44,831 nucleotides of DNA from Rodentibacter trehalosifermentans (GCF_002000545.1 NZ_MLHL01000026.1:1-44831), one strand, 5' to 3'. Positions 26,631 through 37,984 are shown, counted from the stretch's first letter. The notes: a model not told the origin generated them from the sequence alone. Numbers and translations are program-made.

Positions 26631-28490
26631 ATGGCATTATTACAAATTTCAGAACCTGAACAAACAGCTGCCCCTCATCAACATCGTTTAGCCGTAGGGA
26701 TTGATTTAGGGACGACTAATTCCTTAATTGCCTCCGTAAGAAGCGGTCAGGCGGTGATTTTAAATGATGAGCAAGATCGCAGCCTAGTTCCTTCCGTGGT
26801 GTACTATGGAAAAAATGGAAAACAAGTGGGGATAGAAGCCTTTGCGCAAGCCTCAAGTGATCCTAAAAATACGATCATTTCTGCCAAACGCTTAATTGGA
26901 CGGAGTCTAACTGATGTTCAGGCTCGTTATCCAGCCATGCCTTATGATTTTGTAGCGAGTGAAAATGGCTTGCCGTTGATCCTCACAAACCAAGGGAAAA
27001 AAAGCCCTGTGGAAGTATCTGCCGATATTTTGGCGCATTTGAACCATATCGCAGAACAGCGACTAGGAGCAGAATTATCCGGGGTTGTGATTACCGTTCC
27101 CGCCTATTTTGATGATGCTCAACGCCAAAGCACAAAAGATGCCGCCCGTTTAGCGGGATTGAATGTATTACGCTTATTAAATGAGCCGACAGCCGCTGCA
27201 GTAGCGTACGGTTTAGATAGCGGCCAAGAAGGGATCATTGCAGTTTATGATTTAGGCGGCGGAACCTTTGATATTTCTATCCTACGTTTATCGAAAGGGG
27301 TGTTTGAAGTTCTTGCAACCGGTGGTGATACGGCTTTAGGGGGAGATGATTTCGATCATTGCATTGCTGATTGGGTCATAAAACAAACACAATTCCAACC
27401 ACAAAATGTCAATCAACAACGTGAACTACTCACCCTTGCCGGTCAAGCAAAAGTTGCGTTGAGCAACTCGGAAAGTGCGGTCATTTCTTGGCAAGATTTT
27501 TCTATTAGCATCATCCGTGAGCAATTTAACGAATTAATTCATCCCCTTGTAAAACGTTCATTACTTGCTTGTCGCCGAGCCTTAAAAGATGCCAATGTCG
27601 ATGCTGATGAGGTTCAACAAGTGGTGATGGTAGGTGGTTCAACACGAGTACCTTATGTTCGTGAGCAAGTCGGCGAATTTTTTGGCAAAACCCCACTCAC
27701 TTCTATTGATCCGGATAAAGTGGTGGCGCTTGGGGCAGCGATTCAAGCGGATATCTTAGTCGGCAATAAAACCGATGCCAATATGCTATTGCTTGATGTG
27801 GTACCACTTTCACTCGGTATTGAAACCATGGGCGGCTTGGTGGAAAAAATTATTCCACGCAATACTACTATTCCTGTTGCTCGTGCTCAAGAATTTACTA
27901 CCTTTAAAGACGGTCAAACAGCAATGAGCGTACATGTGGTGCAAGGTGAGCGTGAATTGGTGGCGGATTGCCGTTCACTTGGACGTTTCACCTTACGTGG
28001 AATTCCGCCAATGGCAGCGGGTGCGGCACATATTCGAGTGACCTACCAAGTAGATGCCGATGGTTTATTAAGTGTCACTGCGATGGAAAAATCCACCAAA
28101 GTGCAGGCCTCCATTCAAATTAAACCTTCTTATGGTTTAACCGATGAGGAAGTGACGGCGATGATCAAATCTTCCTTTGATCATGCACAAGAAGATTTGC
28201 AAGCCCGTGAATTGGCGGAGCAACGTGTGGAAGCTGATCGTGTGATTGAGAGTGTGATTGTGGCATTACAGGCAGATGGTTCTGCCTTGCTTAGCACAGA
28301 AGAATTTCATCATATTGAAGCGGTGTTGAAACAATTGATAGAGGTGAAACAGGGAAGTGATCGTCATGCCATCGCACAGGGCATTAAAGCCTTAGATGCC
28401 GCCACGCAAGAATTTGCTGCAAGACGAATGAATGCGAGCATTAATCGCGCTTTAACCGGTAAGAACGTATCGGATATGGAAAAATTGTAA
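26631..28490 (+). CDS. hscA: Hsp70-family chaperone HscA
   Basis: A 619-residue Hsp70-type chaperone specialised for Isc[12 protein letters not shown] at 26631 is the standard HscA start, so the longer TTG reading from 26616 is rejected. ATPase motifs: [11 protein letters not shown] near 22, [12 protein letters not shown] near 205 and [14 protein letters not shown] near 337. The substrate-binding part follows from about residue 390. It binds the LPPVK motif of IscU. Spacing to hscB is enlarged by the inserted genes. Confidence 0.96.
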   Translation: MALLQISEPEQTAAPHQHRLAVGIDLGTTNSLIASVRSGQAVILNDEQDRSLVPSVVYYGKNGKQVGIEAFAQASSDPKNTIISAKRLIGRSLTDVQARYPAMPYDFVASENGLPLILTNQGKKSPVEVSADILAHLNHIAEQRLGAELSGVVITVPAYFDDAQRQSTKDAARLAGLNVLRLLNEPTAAAVAYGLDSGQEGIIAVYDLGGGTFDISILRLSKGVFEVLATGGDTALGGDDFDHCIADWVIKQTQFQPQNVNQQRELLTLAGQAKVALSNSESAVISWQDFSISIIREQFNELIHPLVKRSLLACRRALKDANVDADEVQQVVMVGGSTRVPYVREQVGEFFGKTPLTSIDPDKVVALGAAIQADILVGNKTDANMLLLDVVPLSLGIETMGGLVEKIIPRNTTIPVARAQEFTTFKDGQTAMSVHVVQGERELVADCRSLGRFTLRGIPPMAAGAAHIRVTYQVDADGLLSVTAMEKSTKVQASIQIKPSYGLTDEEVTAMIKSSFDHAQEDLQARELAEQRVEADRVIESVIVALQADGSALLSTEEFHHIEAVLKQLIEVKQGSDRHAIAQGIKALDAATQEFAARRMNASINRALTGKNVSDMEKL

Positions 28491-28574
28491 AGAAAAGTGC
28501 GGTTAAATTTAGATGAGTTTTAATTTTATTTAAAATAGGCTGTTTTTTAATCATTGAGATTTGAGGAAAGTATT

Positions 28575-28916
28575 ATGCCAAAAGTGATTTTTTTACCAAA
28601 TGAAGAATTTTGCCCGGAAGGTATGGTGGTGGATGCAGCTGCCGGTGATAACTTGTTAGAAGTGGCACATAATGCGGGGGTAGAGATTCATCACGCTTGT
28701 GATGGCTCTTGCGCTTGCACGACTTGCCATGTGGTTATTCGTGAAGGATTTGATTCTTTAAATGAAACCAGCGATCAAGAAGAAGATATGCTGGATAAAG
28801 CATGGGGTTTGGAAATGGAGAGCCGTCTTTCTTGCCAGTGTATCGTGGGAGAGGAAGATTTAGTGGTGGAAATTCCAAAATATAATCTTAATCATGCGAA
28901 CGAGGCGGCTCACTAA
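28575..28916 (+). CDS. fdx: [2Fe-2S] ferredoxin of the isc system
   Basis: A 113-residue adrenodoxin-type ferredoxin. Cluster cysteines are in [15 protein letters not shown] (C42, C48, C51) and [12 protein letters not shown] near 87. It supplies electrons for cluster assembly. ATG 28575 is chosen for [16 protein letters not shown] and GAGGAAAG just before it. It overlaps iscX by one base. Confidence 0.95.
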   Translation: MPKVIFLPNEEFCPEGMVVDAAAGDNLLEVAHNAGVEIHHACDGSCACTTCHVVIREGFDSLNETSDQEEDMLDKAWGLEMESRLSCQCIVGEEDLVVEIPKYNLNHANEAAH

Positions 28917-29110
28917 TGAAATGGACGGATTCACAACTTATTGCAGAAGAATTGTATGATCAAAACCCTGATCTTGATCCTAAAACCGTACGTTTTACGG
29001 ATTTACATCAATGGATTTGTGAACTGGAAGATTTTGATGATGATCCACAAAAATCGAATGAGGCAATTCTTGAAGCGATTTTATTGAAGTGGCTAGAGGA
29101 ATATGAGTAA
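28916..29110 (+). CDS. iscX: IscX (YfhJ) iron-sulfur assembly protein
   Basis: A 64-residue acidic protein. [41 protein letters not shown] and LLKWLEEYE are the IscX pattern. It binds IscS and iron and modulates desulfurase activity. It is the last gene of the operon and overlaps fdx by one base. A perfect terminator follows at 29116. Confidence 0.95.
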   Translation: MKWTDSQLIAEELYDQNPDLDPKTVRFTDLHQWICELEDFDDDPQKSNEAILEAILLKWLEEYE

Positions 29111-29115
29111 AAAAT

Positions 29116-29140
29116 GCCCGCACTTTTGCGGGCTTTTTTT
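29116..29140 (+). terminator. Terminator of the isc operon
   Basis: GCCCGCA (29116-29122) pairs with TGCGGGC (29127-29133), followed by seven Ts. It abuts the stop codon of the convergent gene. Confidence 0.92.
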
Positions 29141-29625
29141 AATACAGATTAAGTTCTTTTACTTTTTTATTGATTTCTTGAACTAATTGATCGCCATTTT
29201 TGATATTTTTCAAAACCAGTTCACTCGATTTTGTATAACGATGTTGTATAACTAATTTATAAGATTTTAAAAACCAACTAATAAAGCCTGTGTAATAGAC
29301 TGCATCACTAATATCTCTCCAATTTAAACCATAGGTTCCTTTTGACCAAGGAAAAATGCCTCCACTGACCCAAACACCATTTTCATCTGTATAGACTTTG
29401 TACACTTTTCGGTTAAGAAATCCTACGATTGAGAACGCGATAAAGACCAGAGAGCCGATGAATGAAGGAATGGAAAAACTACTTTCTTCTACTAGAGTAG
29501 CAACAAAAAGAGTAATAAGAAGGAGTGCAATCAATAAGAAGGGAATAAGAATAAGATAATCAACCCAATGTAAATAATAGGTTTTATTATCTGGTTGGTT
29601 GGTTGGTTGGTTGGTTGGCTTCCAT
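29139..29625 (-). CDS. Phase-variable membrane protein, OFF in this sequence
   Basis: The natural start is ATG 29625 behind GGAGG. Immediately after it comes a CCAA tetranucleotide tract (29592-29618). With the six full AACC units present, the ATG frame stops after 12 residues at 29587. The downstream frame, from the tract to 29139, is open and would code about 160 residues if one unit were lost (or two gained). That protein has TNQP repeats, two hydrophobic segments (DYLILIPFLLIALLLITLFVA and SIPSFIGSLVFIAFSIVGFL) and a PH-like cytoplasmic domain (GIFPWSKGTYGLNWRDISDAVYY). No function is assigned. A TTG at 29534 could start a 131-residue piece. Confidence 0.75.
29592..29618 (-). repeat. CCAA tetranucleotide repeat tract
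   Basis: TTGG is repeated six times (29595-29618) plus a partial TGG on the plus strand; the minus strand reads CCAA. CCAA tracts are the slippage elements of Haemophilus contingency genes such as hgp loci. Its position 10 bases after the start codon is ideal for translational switching. Confidence 0.95.
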
Positions 29626-29680
29626 GTTGTCCTCCAAATGACTAATTTTTAACCCTATACTATCAAATTCTATATATTTA

Positions 29681-30763
29681 TCAAGGTATTACTCCACGAA
29701 TCTTTCCATCTTCTACTTCAAATAATCTTCCTGTTTCCGCTTTCATCTCTTTAAGCTGTTTCTGTGTAATTGCCGTCACAAATACTTGTGATCCGCTTTG
29801 TTGTAAACGTTCGGCAAGCAATTCACGTTTAAATGGATCTAATTCCGAAGCGAAATCATCAACTAAGAAAATACAATGACGTTGTTTTTCTTTCATTAAA
29901 TGTTCGCCTTGGGCGAGACGTAAGGCACACATGAGTAATTTTAATTGTCCACGAGAAAGTACATCTTCTACGGGTAATCCATTCGCTTTAAAACGAAAAT
30001 CTGCTTTTTGTGGGCCGGAAAAAGTATAGCCAAGGGCTTTATCCCGCTCAAAATTTTGTTCCAGTAAATCACCATATTCAGTGTTTTTATCCCAGCCTTG
30101 CTGAAAAGCGACACTAATTTCTAATTCCGGTAAAAAAAGTTGGCAGGTTTTTTCAATATCTGTACGTAAAGCTTCCGCATACTCTGCACGCCAATTGCTG
30201 ACATCGTGCGCAAGTTTGGATAACTCAATATCCCAGATTTTAATTGCTGCATAGGGTTGATGTTGAGTGAGCGCTGCATTGCGTTGTTTTAATAAACGGT
30301 TTAGGTTACGCCAAGCAGAATGAAAATGAGCATGATGATGAAACAAGCCCCAATCTAAAAATGCCCGGCGATAGCTTGGTCCACCATTAAGCAAAGTTAA
30401 ACCTTCCGGGGTGATAAGTTGCATGGGGAGCAAGTGAGCAAGATCGGAAATTTTGTTTCCGTCTTCACCATTGATTTTAACAATTGTGTTGCCTTGGCGA
30501 AGTTTTTGTAATCCTATTGACCACTGATGTTGGTTTTCTTGAATATTTCCAAACAGGGTAAAATGGGGTTCATCATAAGAAATGATGCGATTTGTGACCG
30601 CACTTTTGAAGGAGCGCCCGTGTCCTAAATAGAAAATTGCCTCTAGCAGGCTGGTTTTTCCACTTCCATTATTGCCGATTAAAAAGTTAAAGCCGCAATC
30701 TAATTCAAGATCGACGGCATTTAAATTTCTAAATTTTTCAATCAGTAAACGGGAAATTGCCAT
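29681..30763 (-). CDS. recF: DNA repair and replication protein RecF
   Basis: A 360-residue SMC-like ATPase. Walker A is FLIGNNGSGKTSLLEA near residue 30, the signature motif is LSRGQLKLLMCALRLAQ near 272 and Walker B is CIFLVDDFASELDP near 299. RecF helps load RecA at gaps with RecO and RecR. It starts one base after dnaN ends, so the two are coupled. gyrB does not follow, unlike in E. coli; a phase-variable gene does. Confidence 0.96.
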   Translation of the reverse strand: MAISRLLIEKFRNLNAVDLELDCGFNFLIGNNGSGKTSLLEAIFYLGHGRSFKSAVTNRIISYDEPHFTLFGNIQENQHQWSIGLQKLRQGNTIVKINGEDGNKISDLAHLLPMQLITPEGLTLLNGGPSYRRAFLDWGLFHHHAHFHSAWRNLNRLLKQRNAALTQHQPYAAIKIWDIELSKLAHDVSNWRAEYAEALRTDIEKTCQLFLPELEISVAFQQGWDKNTEYGDLLEQNFERDKALGYTFSGPQKADFRFKANGLPVEDVLSRGQLKLLMCALRLAQGEHLMKEKQRHCIFLVDDFASELDPFKRELLAERLQQSGSQVFVTAITQKQLKEMKAETGRLFEVEDGKIRGVIP

Positions 30764-30764
30764 C

Positions 30765-31865
30765 TTATAGACGCATTGGCATAATCACATATTCGCTGCT
30801 GTTATCTTCACAGTTTTCAATTAAGCAGCTAGAGGACGCATCGGTTAGTCGAATACGAACTTGTTGACACTTGAGAGCGTTAAGTACGTCTAAAATGTAA
30901 GTCACGTTGAAACCGACTTCTAATTCTTCACCGGAATACACGACATCAACAATTTCTTCCGCCACTTCGTGTTCAGGATTGGAGGCTGTGATTTTAAGTT
31001 GGTTTTCAGTTAAATTTAAACGTACGCTACGGACACGTTCATTGGAAAGAATAGAGGCACGAACAAAAGCTTGTTTTAGGGCATCCCAATTCCCTTCCAC
31101 AATTTTGGTGGCATTACGTGGTAATACACGACGATAATCCGGAAAGCGACCATCAATTAATTTTGATGTGAAGGTAATATGATTGAGATGAATGCGAAGA
31201 TTATTTGTACCGATTTGTAAACGTGCCGGTTCTTCACTGCTTTCTAATAAGCGATTGAGTTCCAACACGCCTTTACGTGGCAAAATAACCGCATGATTTT
31301 GTAATTCTTGTTCAAGTGCAATGGTACAAACTGCCAAACGGTGTCCGTCTGTTGCGACAGTGCGGAGTAAGTTGCCTTCTGTTTCAAATTTCATTCCGTT
31401 TAAGAAATAGCGGGCATCTTGGTTTGCCATAGAGAACTGGGTCGCCTCAATCAAACGGCGCAAGGTATTTTGCGGCAAGGCAAAATCCACCTCTGATTGC
31501 CAATCTGTTAAATTCGGATATTCTTCCGCCGGCAAAGTGGTGAGATTAAATTTACTTCTGCCTGATTGTACAATGGCACGATCTTCCTCAAAGGTGACGG
31601 TAATTTCAAATTCATCGGATAAAGTGCGGCAAATATCTAAGAATTTTTTTGCCGGAATGGTGAAATTGCCATTTGTAGTAGAAGAGGAAAGCTGGGTTTG
31701 CGTTGAAAGTTCGACTTCTAAATCTGTTCCGGTAATGGTTAAACGGTTATCTTCGATTTGAAGTAATACATTATTCAATACTGGAATATTTGGGCGACTG
31801 CTTAATACGCCACAAACTTGTTGTAACGGTTTTAAGAGATTTTCTCTGGAAATACTAAATTGCAT
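30765..31865 (-). CDS. dnaN: DNA polymerase III sliding clamp (beta)
   Basis: A 366-residue clamp, the standard length. It opens MQFSISRENLLKPLQQVCGVLSSRPNIPVL and ends YVIMPMRL, both canonical. It forms the ring that holds polymerases on DNA. It lies 9 bases after dnaA, with GGAG ahead of the start. Confidence 0.97.
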   Translation of the reverse strand: MQFSISRENLLKPLQQVCGVLSSRPNIPVLNNVLLQIEDNRLTITGTDLEVELSTQTQLSSSTTNGNFTIPAKKFLDICRTLSDEFEITVTFEEDRAIVQSGRSKFNLTTLPAEEYPNLTDWQSEVDFALPQNTLRRLIEATQFSMANQDARYFLNGMKFETEGNLLRTVATDGHRLAVCTIALEQELQNHAVILPRKGVLELNRLLESSEEPARLQIGTNNLRIHLNHITFTSKLIDGRFPDYRRVLPRNATKIVEGNWDALKQAFVRASILSNERVRSVRLNLTENQLKITASNPEHEVAEEIVDVVYSGEELEVGFNVTYILDVLNALKCQQVRIRLTDASSSCLIENCEDNSSEYVIMPMRL

Positions 31866-31874
31866 GATGGCTCC

Positions 31875-33233
31875 TTATGCAGATAAGGTGCGAATTAAAT
31901 TCGCCCAATCTTCTTGAATACTGTTATCTTTTTCACGAAATTTCGGCACTTCACGGCAGGCGTTCAATACAGTGGTATGATCCCGATCAAAAGCCCGACC
32001 AATTTCCGGCAAACTGCGGTTGGTTAATTCTTTTGCCAGTGCCATAGCGATTTGGCGAGGGCGTGTCACCGAGCGTTGACGGCTTTTGGATTTTAAATCC
32101 GACACCTTGATGCGATAGTATTCCGCTACGGTTTTTTGTATGTTATCGATCGTCACCAAGCGTTCTTGCAAGGCAAGAATATCTTTTAAGGTATCACGTA
32201 CAAAATCAATATTAATTTCACCGCCTTTAAAATCTTGCATTGCTTTCACGCGATTGAGTGCGCCTTCCAGTTCGCGTACATTTGTGCGTAAACGTTGTGC
32301 AATGAAAAATGCCACTTCTTCCGGCAAATTCATTTGATGTTCTTCTGCTTTTTTCAATAAGATCGCTACACGGGTTTCTAAATCAGGCGGCTCAATAGCG
32401 GTGGTCAATCCCCAACCAAAACGGGATTTCAAACGTTCTTCAATTTTCTCAATTTCTTTCGGATAACGGTCGGATGTTAAAATGATTTGTCGACCGGTTT
32501 CAAATAAGTTATTGAAAATATGGAAAAACTCTTCTTGGGTTTTTTCTTTTTCAGCAAAAAACTGAATATCATCCACTAACAGTGCGTCAAGAGAACGATA
32601 GAATTTTTTAAATTGCTCCATGTTGTTATCACGCATTGCTTTCACCATATGCTGCATAAAATTATTCGCATGAATGTAAAGAACACGGGCGTTGGGTTTA
32701 TTGGCTAAAATACCATTACCAATAGCGTGTAATAAGTGGGTTTTCCCCAAACCGGTGCCGCCATATAAGAAAAAAGGATTGGCGGCAGCCTCACCGGGTG
32801 CTTGCGCCAGTTTTTGTCCGACAGCACGAGCCAATTGGTTGGATTTTCCCTCTACAAAGTTTTCAAATAAATGTTTGGTATTGAGATGCGATTCAAACTT
32901 CAGCGGTTTTTCAATTTCAGACTCAATATTGACCGCACTTTCTTGCGGTTTAGCTTGCACTGCAGGCTCGGCTTTAGGTGCGGGTTTTACGCCTTCTTTA
33001 AGAATAATTTGTAATCTTGGGTTTTGTGAGAGGTTTTGGCAAATTTGATGAATTTGCGCAAGATAATGGGTTTCCACCCACCCCTTTACAAATACATTTG
33101 AGGCATAAAGCACGATTTGATCTTCAGAAACCACATCGGCTTGTAAGGGGCGAAGCCAAGTACTTAAATCGGTAGCAGAAACTTGATCTTGCAATTGGGA
33201 AAGGCAATTTTGCCAAAGATTAGAGAGGCTCAC
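31875..33233 (-). CDS. dnaA: Chromosomal replication initiator DnaA
   Basis: A 452-residue initiator starting with GTG at 33233. Domain I is [17 protein letters not shown], a linker covers about residues 85-115, Walker A is [18 protein letters not shown] near 155, Walker B is [21 protein letters not shown] near 217, and the DNA-binding domain IV has [20 protein letters not shown] and [15 protein letters not shown]. It melts oriC and regulates its own gene. No dense DnaA-box cluster is seen beside it, so oriC is elsewhere. Confidence 0.97.
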   Translation of the reverse strand: MSLSNLWQNCLSQLQDQVSATDLSTWLRPLQADVVSEDQIVLYASNVFVKGWVETHYLAQIHQICQNLSQNPRLQIILKEGVKPAPKAEPAVQAKPQESAVNIESEIEKPLKFESHLNTKHLFENFVEGKSNQLARAVGQKLAQAPGEAAANPFFLYGGTGLGKTHLLHAIGNGILANKPNARVLYIHANNFMQHMVKAMRDNNMEQFKKFYRSLDALLVDDIQFFAEKEKTQEEFFHIFNNLFETGRQIILTSDRYPKEIEKIEERLKSRFGWGLTTAIEPPDLETRVAILLKKAEEHQMNLPEEVAFFIAQRLRTNVRELEGALNRVKAMQDFKGGEINIDFVRDTLKDILALQERLVTIDNIQKTVAEYYRIKVSDLKSKSRQRSVTRPRQIAMALAKELTNRSLPEIGRAFDRDHTTVLNACREVPKFREKDNSIQEDWANLIRTLSA

Positions 33234-33380
33234 AATAAATTATCCTTAGTTATGCTTTTTCCATTGTGTGTGGGAATGGGGTCAATCACCGTTACAAAGT
33301 GCGGTTAAAAATCGGGGGGATTTTACAATAATCTTGAAAAAAAATCTCTCCCGAAAAGCGAAAAACTAAAAAAAGGTGAC

Positions 33381-33408
33381 TTGAGATTCAGGCTAAAATC
33401 CGTATAAT
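33381..33408 (+). promoter_or_regulatory. Upstream rpmH promoter candidate
   Basis: TTGAGA (33381-33386) and TATAAT (33403-33408) are 16 bases apart. A second promoter follows 82 bases downstream. Confidence 0.6.
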
Positions 33409-33462
33409 CCTTGCGATTTTTAAAGATGTGGGAAATTGTGTGATAAAAATCCCGTTCTTTGT

Positions 33463-33491
33463 TTGACGAAAGCCCAATTTATGATTAGAAT
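33463..33491 (+). promoter_or_regulatory. Main rpmH promoter
   Basis: TTGACG (33463-33468) and TAGAAT (33486-33491) are 17 bases apart, 69 bases before rpmH. Near-consensus and well placed. Confidence 0.75.
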
Positions 33492-33553
33492 TGCGGTCTA
33501 TTTTTTTAACCCTTGTTTTGAATTCAAAACACAATAATTTTTGATTTAGGTAG

Positions 33554-33694
<141 letters not shown>

Positions 33695-33706
33695 TCGCTA
33701 TTCTTA

Positions 33707-34075
33707 GTGGTTAAATTAAACTTTTCTCGGGAGTTGCGTTTGTTGACTCCCATTCAATTCAAAAATGTCTTTGAACAACCGTTTCGAGCCAGCACGCCTG
33801 AACTAAGTATTCTCGCTAGAAAAAATAATCTTGAGCATCCTCGCTTAGGTTTAACTGTCGCTAAAAAACATTTGAAGCGTGCGCATGATCGCAATCGAAT
33901 TAAACGTTTAGTGCGTGAAAGTTTTCGCTTGCATCAACATCAGTTACCGGCTTGTGATTTTGTTTTTGTGGCAAAAGGCGGGATAGGTAAACTTGATAAC
34001 CCCACATTTTATCAAACATTGGAAAAATTATGGCAACGGCACATTCGTTTGGCTCAAAAATCCTCATTGGGTTAA
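33707..34075 (+). CDS. rnpA: Ribonuclease P protein component
   Basis: A 122-residue basic protein starting at GTG 33707. [50 protein letters not shown] (the RNR motif) and DFVFVAKGG are canonical. It assists the RNA subunit in maturing tRNA 5' ends. It lies 12 bases after rpmH and overlaps yidD by 46 bases. Confidence 0.97.
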   Translation: MVKLNFSRELRLLTPIQFKNVFEQPFRASTPELSILARKNNLEHPRLGLTVAKKHLKRAHDRNRIKRLVRESFRLHQHQLPACDFVFVAKGGIGKLDNPTFYQTLEKLWQRHIRLAQKSSLG

Positions 34076-34290
34076 TTCGTCTCTATCAGGTAACAATAAG
34101 TCCCCTGATAGGCCCACGTTGTCGATTTGTCCCGACGTGTTCATGCTATGGCATTGAAGCATTAAAAACCCATGGATTGTTAAAAGGTGGTTGGCTTACA
34201 CTAAAACGTGTATTAAAATGTCACCCTTTAAATGCGGGTGGATTCGATCCGGTTCCACCAAAAAACCATAATAACGATGAGAAAAAGTAA
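34030..34290 (+). CDS. yidD: Membrane protein insertion factor YidD
   Basis: An 86-residue protein. [53 protein letters not shown]-type motifs (cysteines near 31, 37 and 39; CHP near 63) define YidD. It has an N-terminal amphipathic helix and helps YidC. Its start lies inside rnpA and its last base is shared with the yidC start codon. Confidence 0.95.
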   Translation: MATAHSFGSKILIGLIRLYQVTISPLIGPRCRFVPTCSCYGIEALKTHGLLKGGWLTLKRVLKCHPLNAGGFDPVPPKNHNNDEKK

Positions 34291-35909
34291 TGGACTCAAG
34301 ACGTAGCCTCTTAGTATTAGCACTATTTTTTATTTCCTTCCTTGTTTATCAGCAATGGCAATTGGATAAAAATCCACCACCGGTTGCAGAACAAACCACA
34401 TCAATCAGTTCAGATGTCCCTGCAAGTTCTTCCCCATCAACACAAATTGCGTCGGATTCAGCAGTCAAAGGTCGTCTTATCACCCTTGAAAATGATGTGT
34501 TACGTTTGAAAGTCGATACCTTAGACGGCGATGTGGTGAGTTCCGAACTCTTAAAATATGATGCAGAATTAAATTCCAACACCCCTTTTGTCCTGTTAAA
34601 AGATTCTCCTGAACATATTTATATCGCACAAAGCGGTTTGATCGGAAAAAACGGCATTGATACCAAATCCGGTCGTGCGCAATATCAAATTGAAGGTGAT
34701 CACTTCAAATTAGCCGAAGGGCAAGATACCCTTTCAGTGCCATTGGTTTTTGAAAAAGAGGGCGTTACCTATCAAAAAGTCTTTGTGTTAAAACGGGGAA
34801 GTTATGATCTTGGTGTCGATTATAAAATCAATAACCAAAGTGCCCAAGCCATTGAAGTCAAACCTTATGGTCAGTTAAAACACACTTTAGTGGAAAGCTC
34901 CGGTAATGTCGCAATGCCGACTTACACCGGTGGGGCTTATTCTTCCTCTGAAACCAATTATAAAAAATACAGCTTCTCCGATATGCAAGATGCCAATCTT
35001 TCCATCAATACCAAAGCAGGTTGGGTTGCCGTATTACAGCATTATTTTGTTTCCGCTTGGATCCCAAACCAAGATGCGGATAATCAACTTTATACCCTCA
35101 CCGATAGTAAGAATAATGTCGCTTCCATAGGCTATCGTGGGCCGGTGGTTACCATTCCTGCCGGTGCAGAAGAAACGATTTCCAGTTCACTATGGACAGG
35201 CCCTAAATTGCAAAATGAAATGGCAAAAGTAGCCAACCACCTCGATTTAACCGTCGATTACGGCTGGGCGTGGTTTATTGCTAAACCCCTCTTCCTCTTA
35301 TTAACCTTTATTCAAGGGATAGTATCCAATTGGGGCTTGGCGATTATCTGTGTGACAATTGTCGTTAAAGCCATTTTATACCCGCTCACTAAAGCCCAAT
35401 ATACTTCAATGGCAAAAATGCGGATGCTACAACCGAAAATGCAAGAAATGCGTGAGCGTTTTGGGGATGATCGTCAGCGTATGAGCCAAGAAATGATGAA
35501 GCTTTACAAAGATGAGAAAGTTAATCCTTTAGGCGGTTGTTTACCTATCCTTCTTCAAATGCCGATTTTCATTGCGTTATATTGGACATTTATGGAAGCG
35601 GTAGAACTTCGTCATGCGCCGTTCTTTGGCTGGATTCAAGATTTATCGGCACAAGATCCTTATTACATTTTGCCTATCCTCATGGGGATCTCAATGTATT
35701 TGTTGCAAAAAATGTCACCGACACCGGTCGCGGACCCTGTGCAACAAAAAGTGATGAATTTTATGCCGTTAATTTTTATGTTTTTCTTCCTTTGGTTCCC
35801 GGCAGGCTTAGTATTATACTGGTTAGTCTCTAACCTTATCACAATAGTACAACAGCAACTGATTTACCGTGGATTAGAGAAAAAAGGATTACATTCTCGT
35901 AATAAATAA
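34290..35909 (+). CDS. yidC: Membrane protein insertase YidC
   Basis: A 539-residue inner-membrane protein (E. coli 548). Residues 5-20 form an N-terminal helix ([18 protein letters not shown]), a large periplasmic beta domain spans about 55-330, and five conserved C-terminal helices follow, with [17 protein letters not shown] and [21 protein letters not shown] in the insertase core. It inserts membrane proteins with or without SecYEG. Two terminator-like hairpins follow. Confidence 0.97.
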   Translation: MDSRRSLLVLALFFISFLVYQQWQLDKNPPPVAEQTTSISSDVPASSSPSTQIASDSAVKGRLITLENDVLRLKVDTLDGDVVSSELLKYDAELNSNTPFVLLKDSPEHIYIAQSGLIGKNGIDTKSGRAQYQIEGDHFKLAEGQDTLSVPLVFEKEGVTYQKVFVLKRGSYDLGVDYKINNQSAQAIEVKPYGQLKHTLVESSGNVAMPTYTGGAYSSSETNYKKYSFSDMQDANLSINTKAGWVAVLQHYFVSAWIPNQDADNQLYTLTDSKNNVASIGYRGPVVTIPAGAEETISSSLWTGPKLQNEMAKVANHLDLTVDYGWAWFIAKPLFLLLTFIQGIVSNWGLAIICVTIVVKAILYPLTKAQYTSMAKMRMLQPKMQEMRERFGDDRQRMSQEMMKLYKDEKVNPLGGCLPILLQMPIFIALYWTFMEAVELRHAPFFGWIQDLSAQDPYYILPILMGISMYLLQKMSPTPVADPVQQKVMNFMPLIFMFFFLWFPAGLVLYWLVSNLITIVQQQLIYRGLEKKGLHSRNK

Positions 35910-35923
35910 TTCTTACTGACAGA

Positions 35924-35947
35924 AAAAGGCATCGAAAGGTGCCTTTT
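35924..35947 (+). terminator. Terminator of yidC
   Basis: AAAAGGCA (35924-35931) pairs with TGCCTTTT (35940-35947). A second hairpin, GGGCGTAT (35979-35986) with ATACGCCC (35990-35997), lies downstream. Confidence 0.75.
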
Positions 35948-36046
35948 CTCTCATAACCTATTGAAAACCGATCTTTAAGGGCGTATGCGATACGCCCTCT
36001 TGTATTTTAAGCGCACAAAAGTGCGGTGATTTTTGGAAGCGTTTTT

Positions 36047-37405
36047 ATGAAAGAAACAATTGTTGCCCAAGCGACAGCACCGGGGCGTGGTGGAATAGGT
36101 ATTTTACGGGTTTCAGGCCCTTTAGCCCTCCATGTGGCAGAGCTTGTCCTCGGTAAATGTCCGAAACCTAGAATGGCAGATTATCTGCCTTTCAAAGATG
36201 CCGACGGCACCCTGTTGGATCAAGGCATTGCACTTTATTTTAAAGCCCCCCACTCTTTTACCGGTGAAGATGTTTTAGAGCTACAAGGTCATGGTGGGCA
36301 AGTAGTGCTGGATCTATTGTTAAAACGAATCTTGCAAATTGAGGGGATTCGTTTAGCCCGTCCGGGCGAATTCTCTGAACAGGCATTTTTAAACGATAAG
36401 TTAGACCTCGCTCAAGCCGAAGCCATTGCCGATTTAATTGATGCCACCTCCGAACAAGCCGCCCGTTCGGCATTAAAATCCTTGCAGGGGGAATTTTCCC
36501 ATAAAATTAATGCCTTGGTTGATTCTGTTATCTATCTTCGTACCTATGTTGAAGCCGCCATTGATTTTCCTGATGAAGAAATTGATTTTCTGGCCGATGG
36601 CAAAATTGAGGCAAATTTACGCAATATTATCGAACAACTGGATGCCGTTCGCCGTGAAGCAAAGCAAGGGGCAATTTTGCGTGAAGGAATGAAAGTAGTG
36701 ATCGCAGGCCGCCCCAATGCGGGAAAATCAAGTCTATTAAATGCCCTTGCCGGACGTGAAGCCGCCATTGTGACAGAAATCGCAGGCACAACGCGTGATG
36801 TATTGCGTGAACATATCCATATTGATGGGATGCCGTTGCATATTATTGATACCGCAGGACTTCGAGATGCCACCGATGAAGTGGAACGTATCGGCATTTC
36901 TCGCGCTTGGACAGAAATAGAACAAGCCGATCGCATTATCTTAATGCTGGATAGCCATGACCCCGATAGCCAAGATCTTGAAAAACTGCGGTCAGAATTC
37001 TTTGCAAAATTACCGACAACCATTCCCATCACTATTGTGCGTAATAAAATTGATTTAAGTGATGAACACGCCGGTTTAACGGAAGAAAACGGCTATCCGG
37101 TTATTCGCTTATCGGCTCAAACGCATCAGGGGGTGTCACTGCTCCGTGAGCATTTAAAACAAGCCATGGGCTTCCAAATGGGAACAGAAGGGGGATTTCT
37201 TGCCCGCCGCCGTCATTTAGAGGCCTTAGAAAAAGCCGCCGAACATCTACAAAGCGGCTTATTTCAATTAACGACTTTCCATGCCGGTGAATTATTGGCA
37301 GAAGAGTTACGTTTGGTGCAAACGCATTTAAGTGAAATCACCGGACAATTTACCTCAGATGATCTCCTTGGCAATATTTTCAGTTCCTTTTGTATTGGTA
37401 AATAA
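36047..37405 (+). CDS. mnmE: tRNA modification GTPase MnmE
   Basis: A 452-residue GTPase (E. coli 454). ATG 36047 gives [24 protein letters not shown], the standard opening, and GGAAG precedes it. An N-terminal folate-binding domain spans to about 118. GTPase motifs: [15 protein letters not shown] near 223, DTAGLRD near 270 and NKIDLS near 336. The C-terminus is FSSFCIGK, with the modification cysteine. With MnmG it modifies wobble uridines. Confidence 0.97.
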   Translation: MKETIVAQATAPGRGGIGILRVSGPLALHVAELVLGKCPKPRMADYLPFKDADGTLLDQGIALYFKAPHSFTGEDVLELQGHGGQVVLDLLLKRILQIEGIRLARPGEFSEQAFLNDKLDLAQAEAIADLIDATSEQAARSALKSLQGEFSHKINALVDSVIYLRTYVEAAIDFPDEEIDFLADGKIEANLRNIIEQLDAVRREAKQGAILREGMKVVIAGRPNAGKSSLLNALAGREAAIVTEIAGTTRDVLREHIHIDGMPLHIIDTAGLRDATDEVERIGISRAWTEIEQADRIILMLDSHDPDSQDLEKLRSEFFAKLPTTIPITIVRNKIDLSDEHAGLTEENGYPVIRLSAQTHQGVSLLREHLKQAMGFQMGTEGGFLARRRHLEALEKAAEHLQSGLFQLTTFHAGELLAEELRLVQTHLSEITGQFTSDDLLGNIFSSFCIGK

Positions 37406-37417
37406 AGGGGAGCAACC

Positions 37418-37984
37418 GTGGCATTTTATACATTATGGCTCATTGCATTAGGGCTTTCGATGGATGCCTTTGCTGTGTCCATATCCAAAGGGTTAGCCAT
37501 GCGATCGTTTCGTTGGAAACAAGCCTTGCTGATCGCTTTTTGCTTTGGCTTTTTTCAAGCGATTATGCCTTTTATCGGCTATTTATTAGGATCGCAATTT
37601 AACCGTCTGATTCAAGATTGGGATCATTGGATCGCCTTTTTGCTTTTATCACTTATTGGTATCAATATGATTCGGGAAGGCTTCACCGAAGATGAAGAAC
37701 AGAACATCCTATCCCTTATTAGCATGAAACGGGTATTCACATTGGGTTTGGCCACCAGCATTGATGCGCTTGTCGTAGGTATCTCTTTTGCTTTTTTAAA
37801 CGTAAATATTTTCCAAGCAATATGGATTATTGGGACGACTACCTTAGTGATTTCCTTTATCGGTATAAAGAGCGGTCATTTTTTAGGGAAAAAATTTAAA
37901 AGTAAAGCTGAAATTTTTGGTGGTTTGGTGCTCATTATTATGGGAATTAAAGTCCTCTTTGAACACGGGGTTTTCGCATTTTAA
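37418..37984 (+). CDS. mntP: Manganese efflux pump MntP
   Basis: A 188-residue membrane protein with six helices starting at GTG 37418 behind AAAGGGGAG. MntP motifs are GLSMDAFAVSISKGLAM near residues 13-29 and TSIDALVVGISFAFL near 113-127, with the metal-binding aspartates. It exports manganese. It lies 12 bases after mnmE, so the two may be co-transcribed. No metal riboswitch is seen before it. Confidence 0.92.
   Translation: MAFYTLWLIALGLSMDAFAVSISKGLAMRSFRWKQALLIAFCFGFFQAIMPFIGYLLGSQFNRLIQDWDHWIAFLLLSLIGINMIREGFTEDEEQNILSLISMKRVFTLGLATSIDALVVGISFAFLNVNIFQAIWIIGTTTLVISFIGIKSGHFLGKKFKSKAEIFGGLVLIIMGIKVLFEHGVFAF

Noticed and set aside
33707-34290. Overlap of rnpA and yidD by 46 bases
   Set aside because: This overlap is common in gamma-proteobacteria and not unusual.
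36258-37032. Long minus-strand readings opposite mnmE
   Set aside because: They have no ribosome-binding sites or family likeness and oppose a complete, conserved gene.
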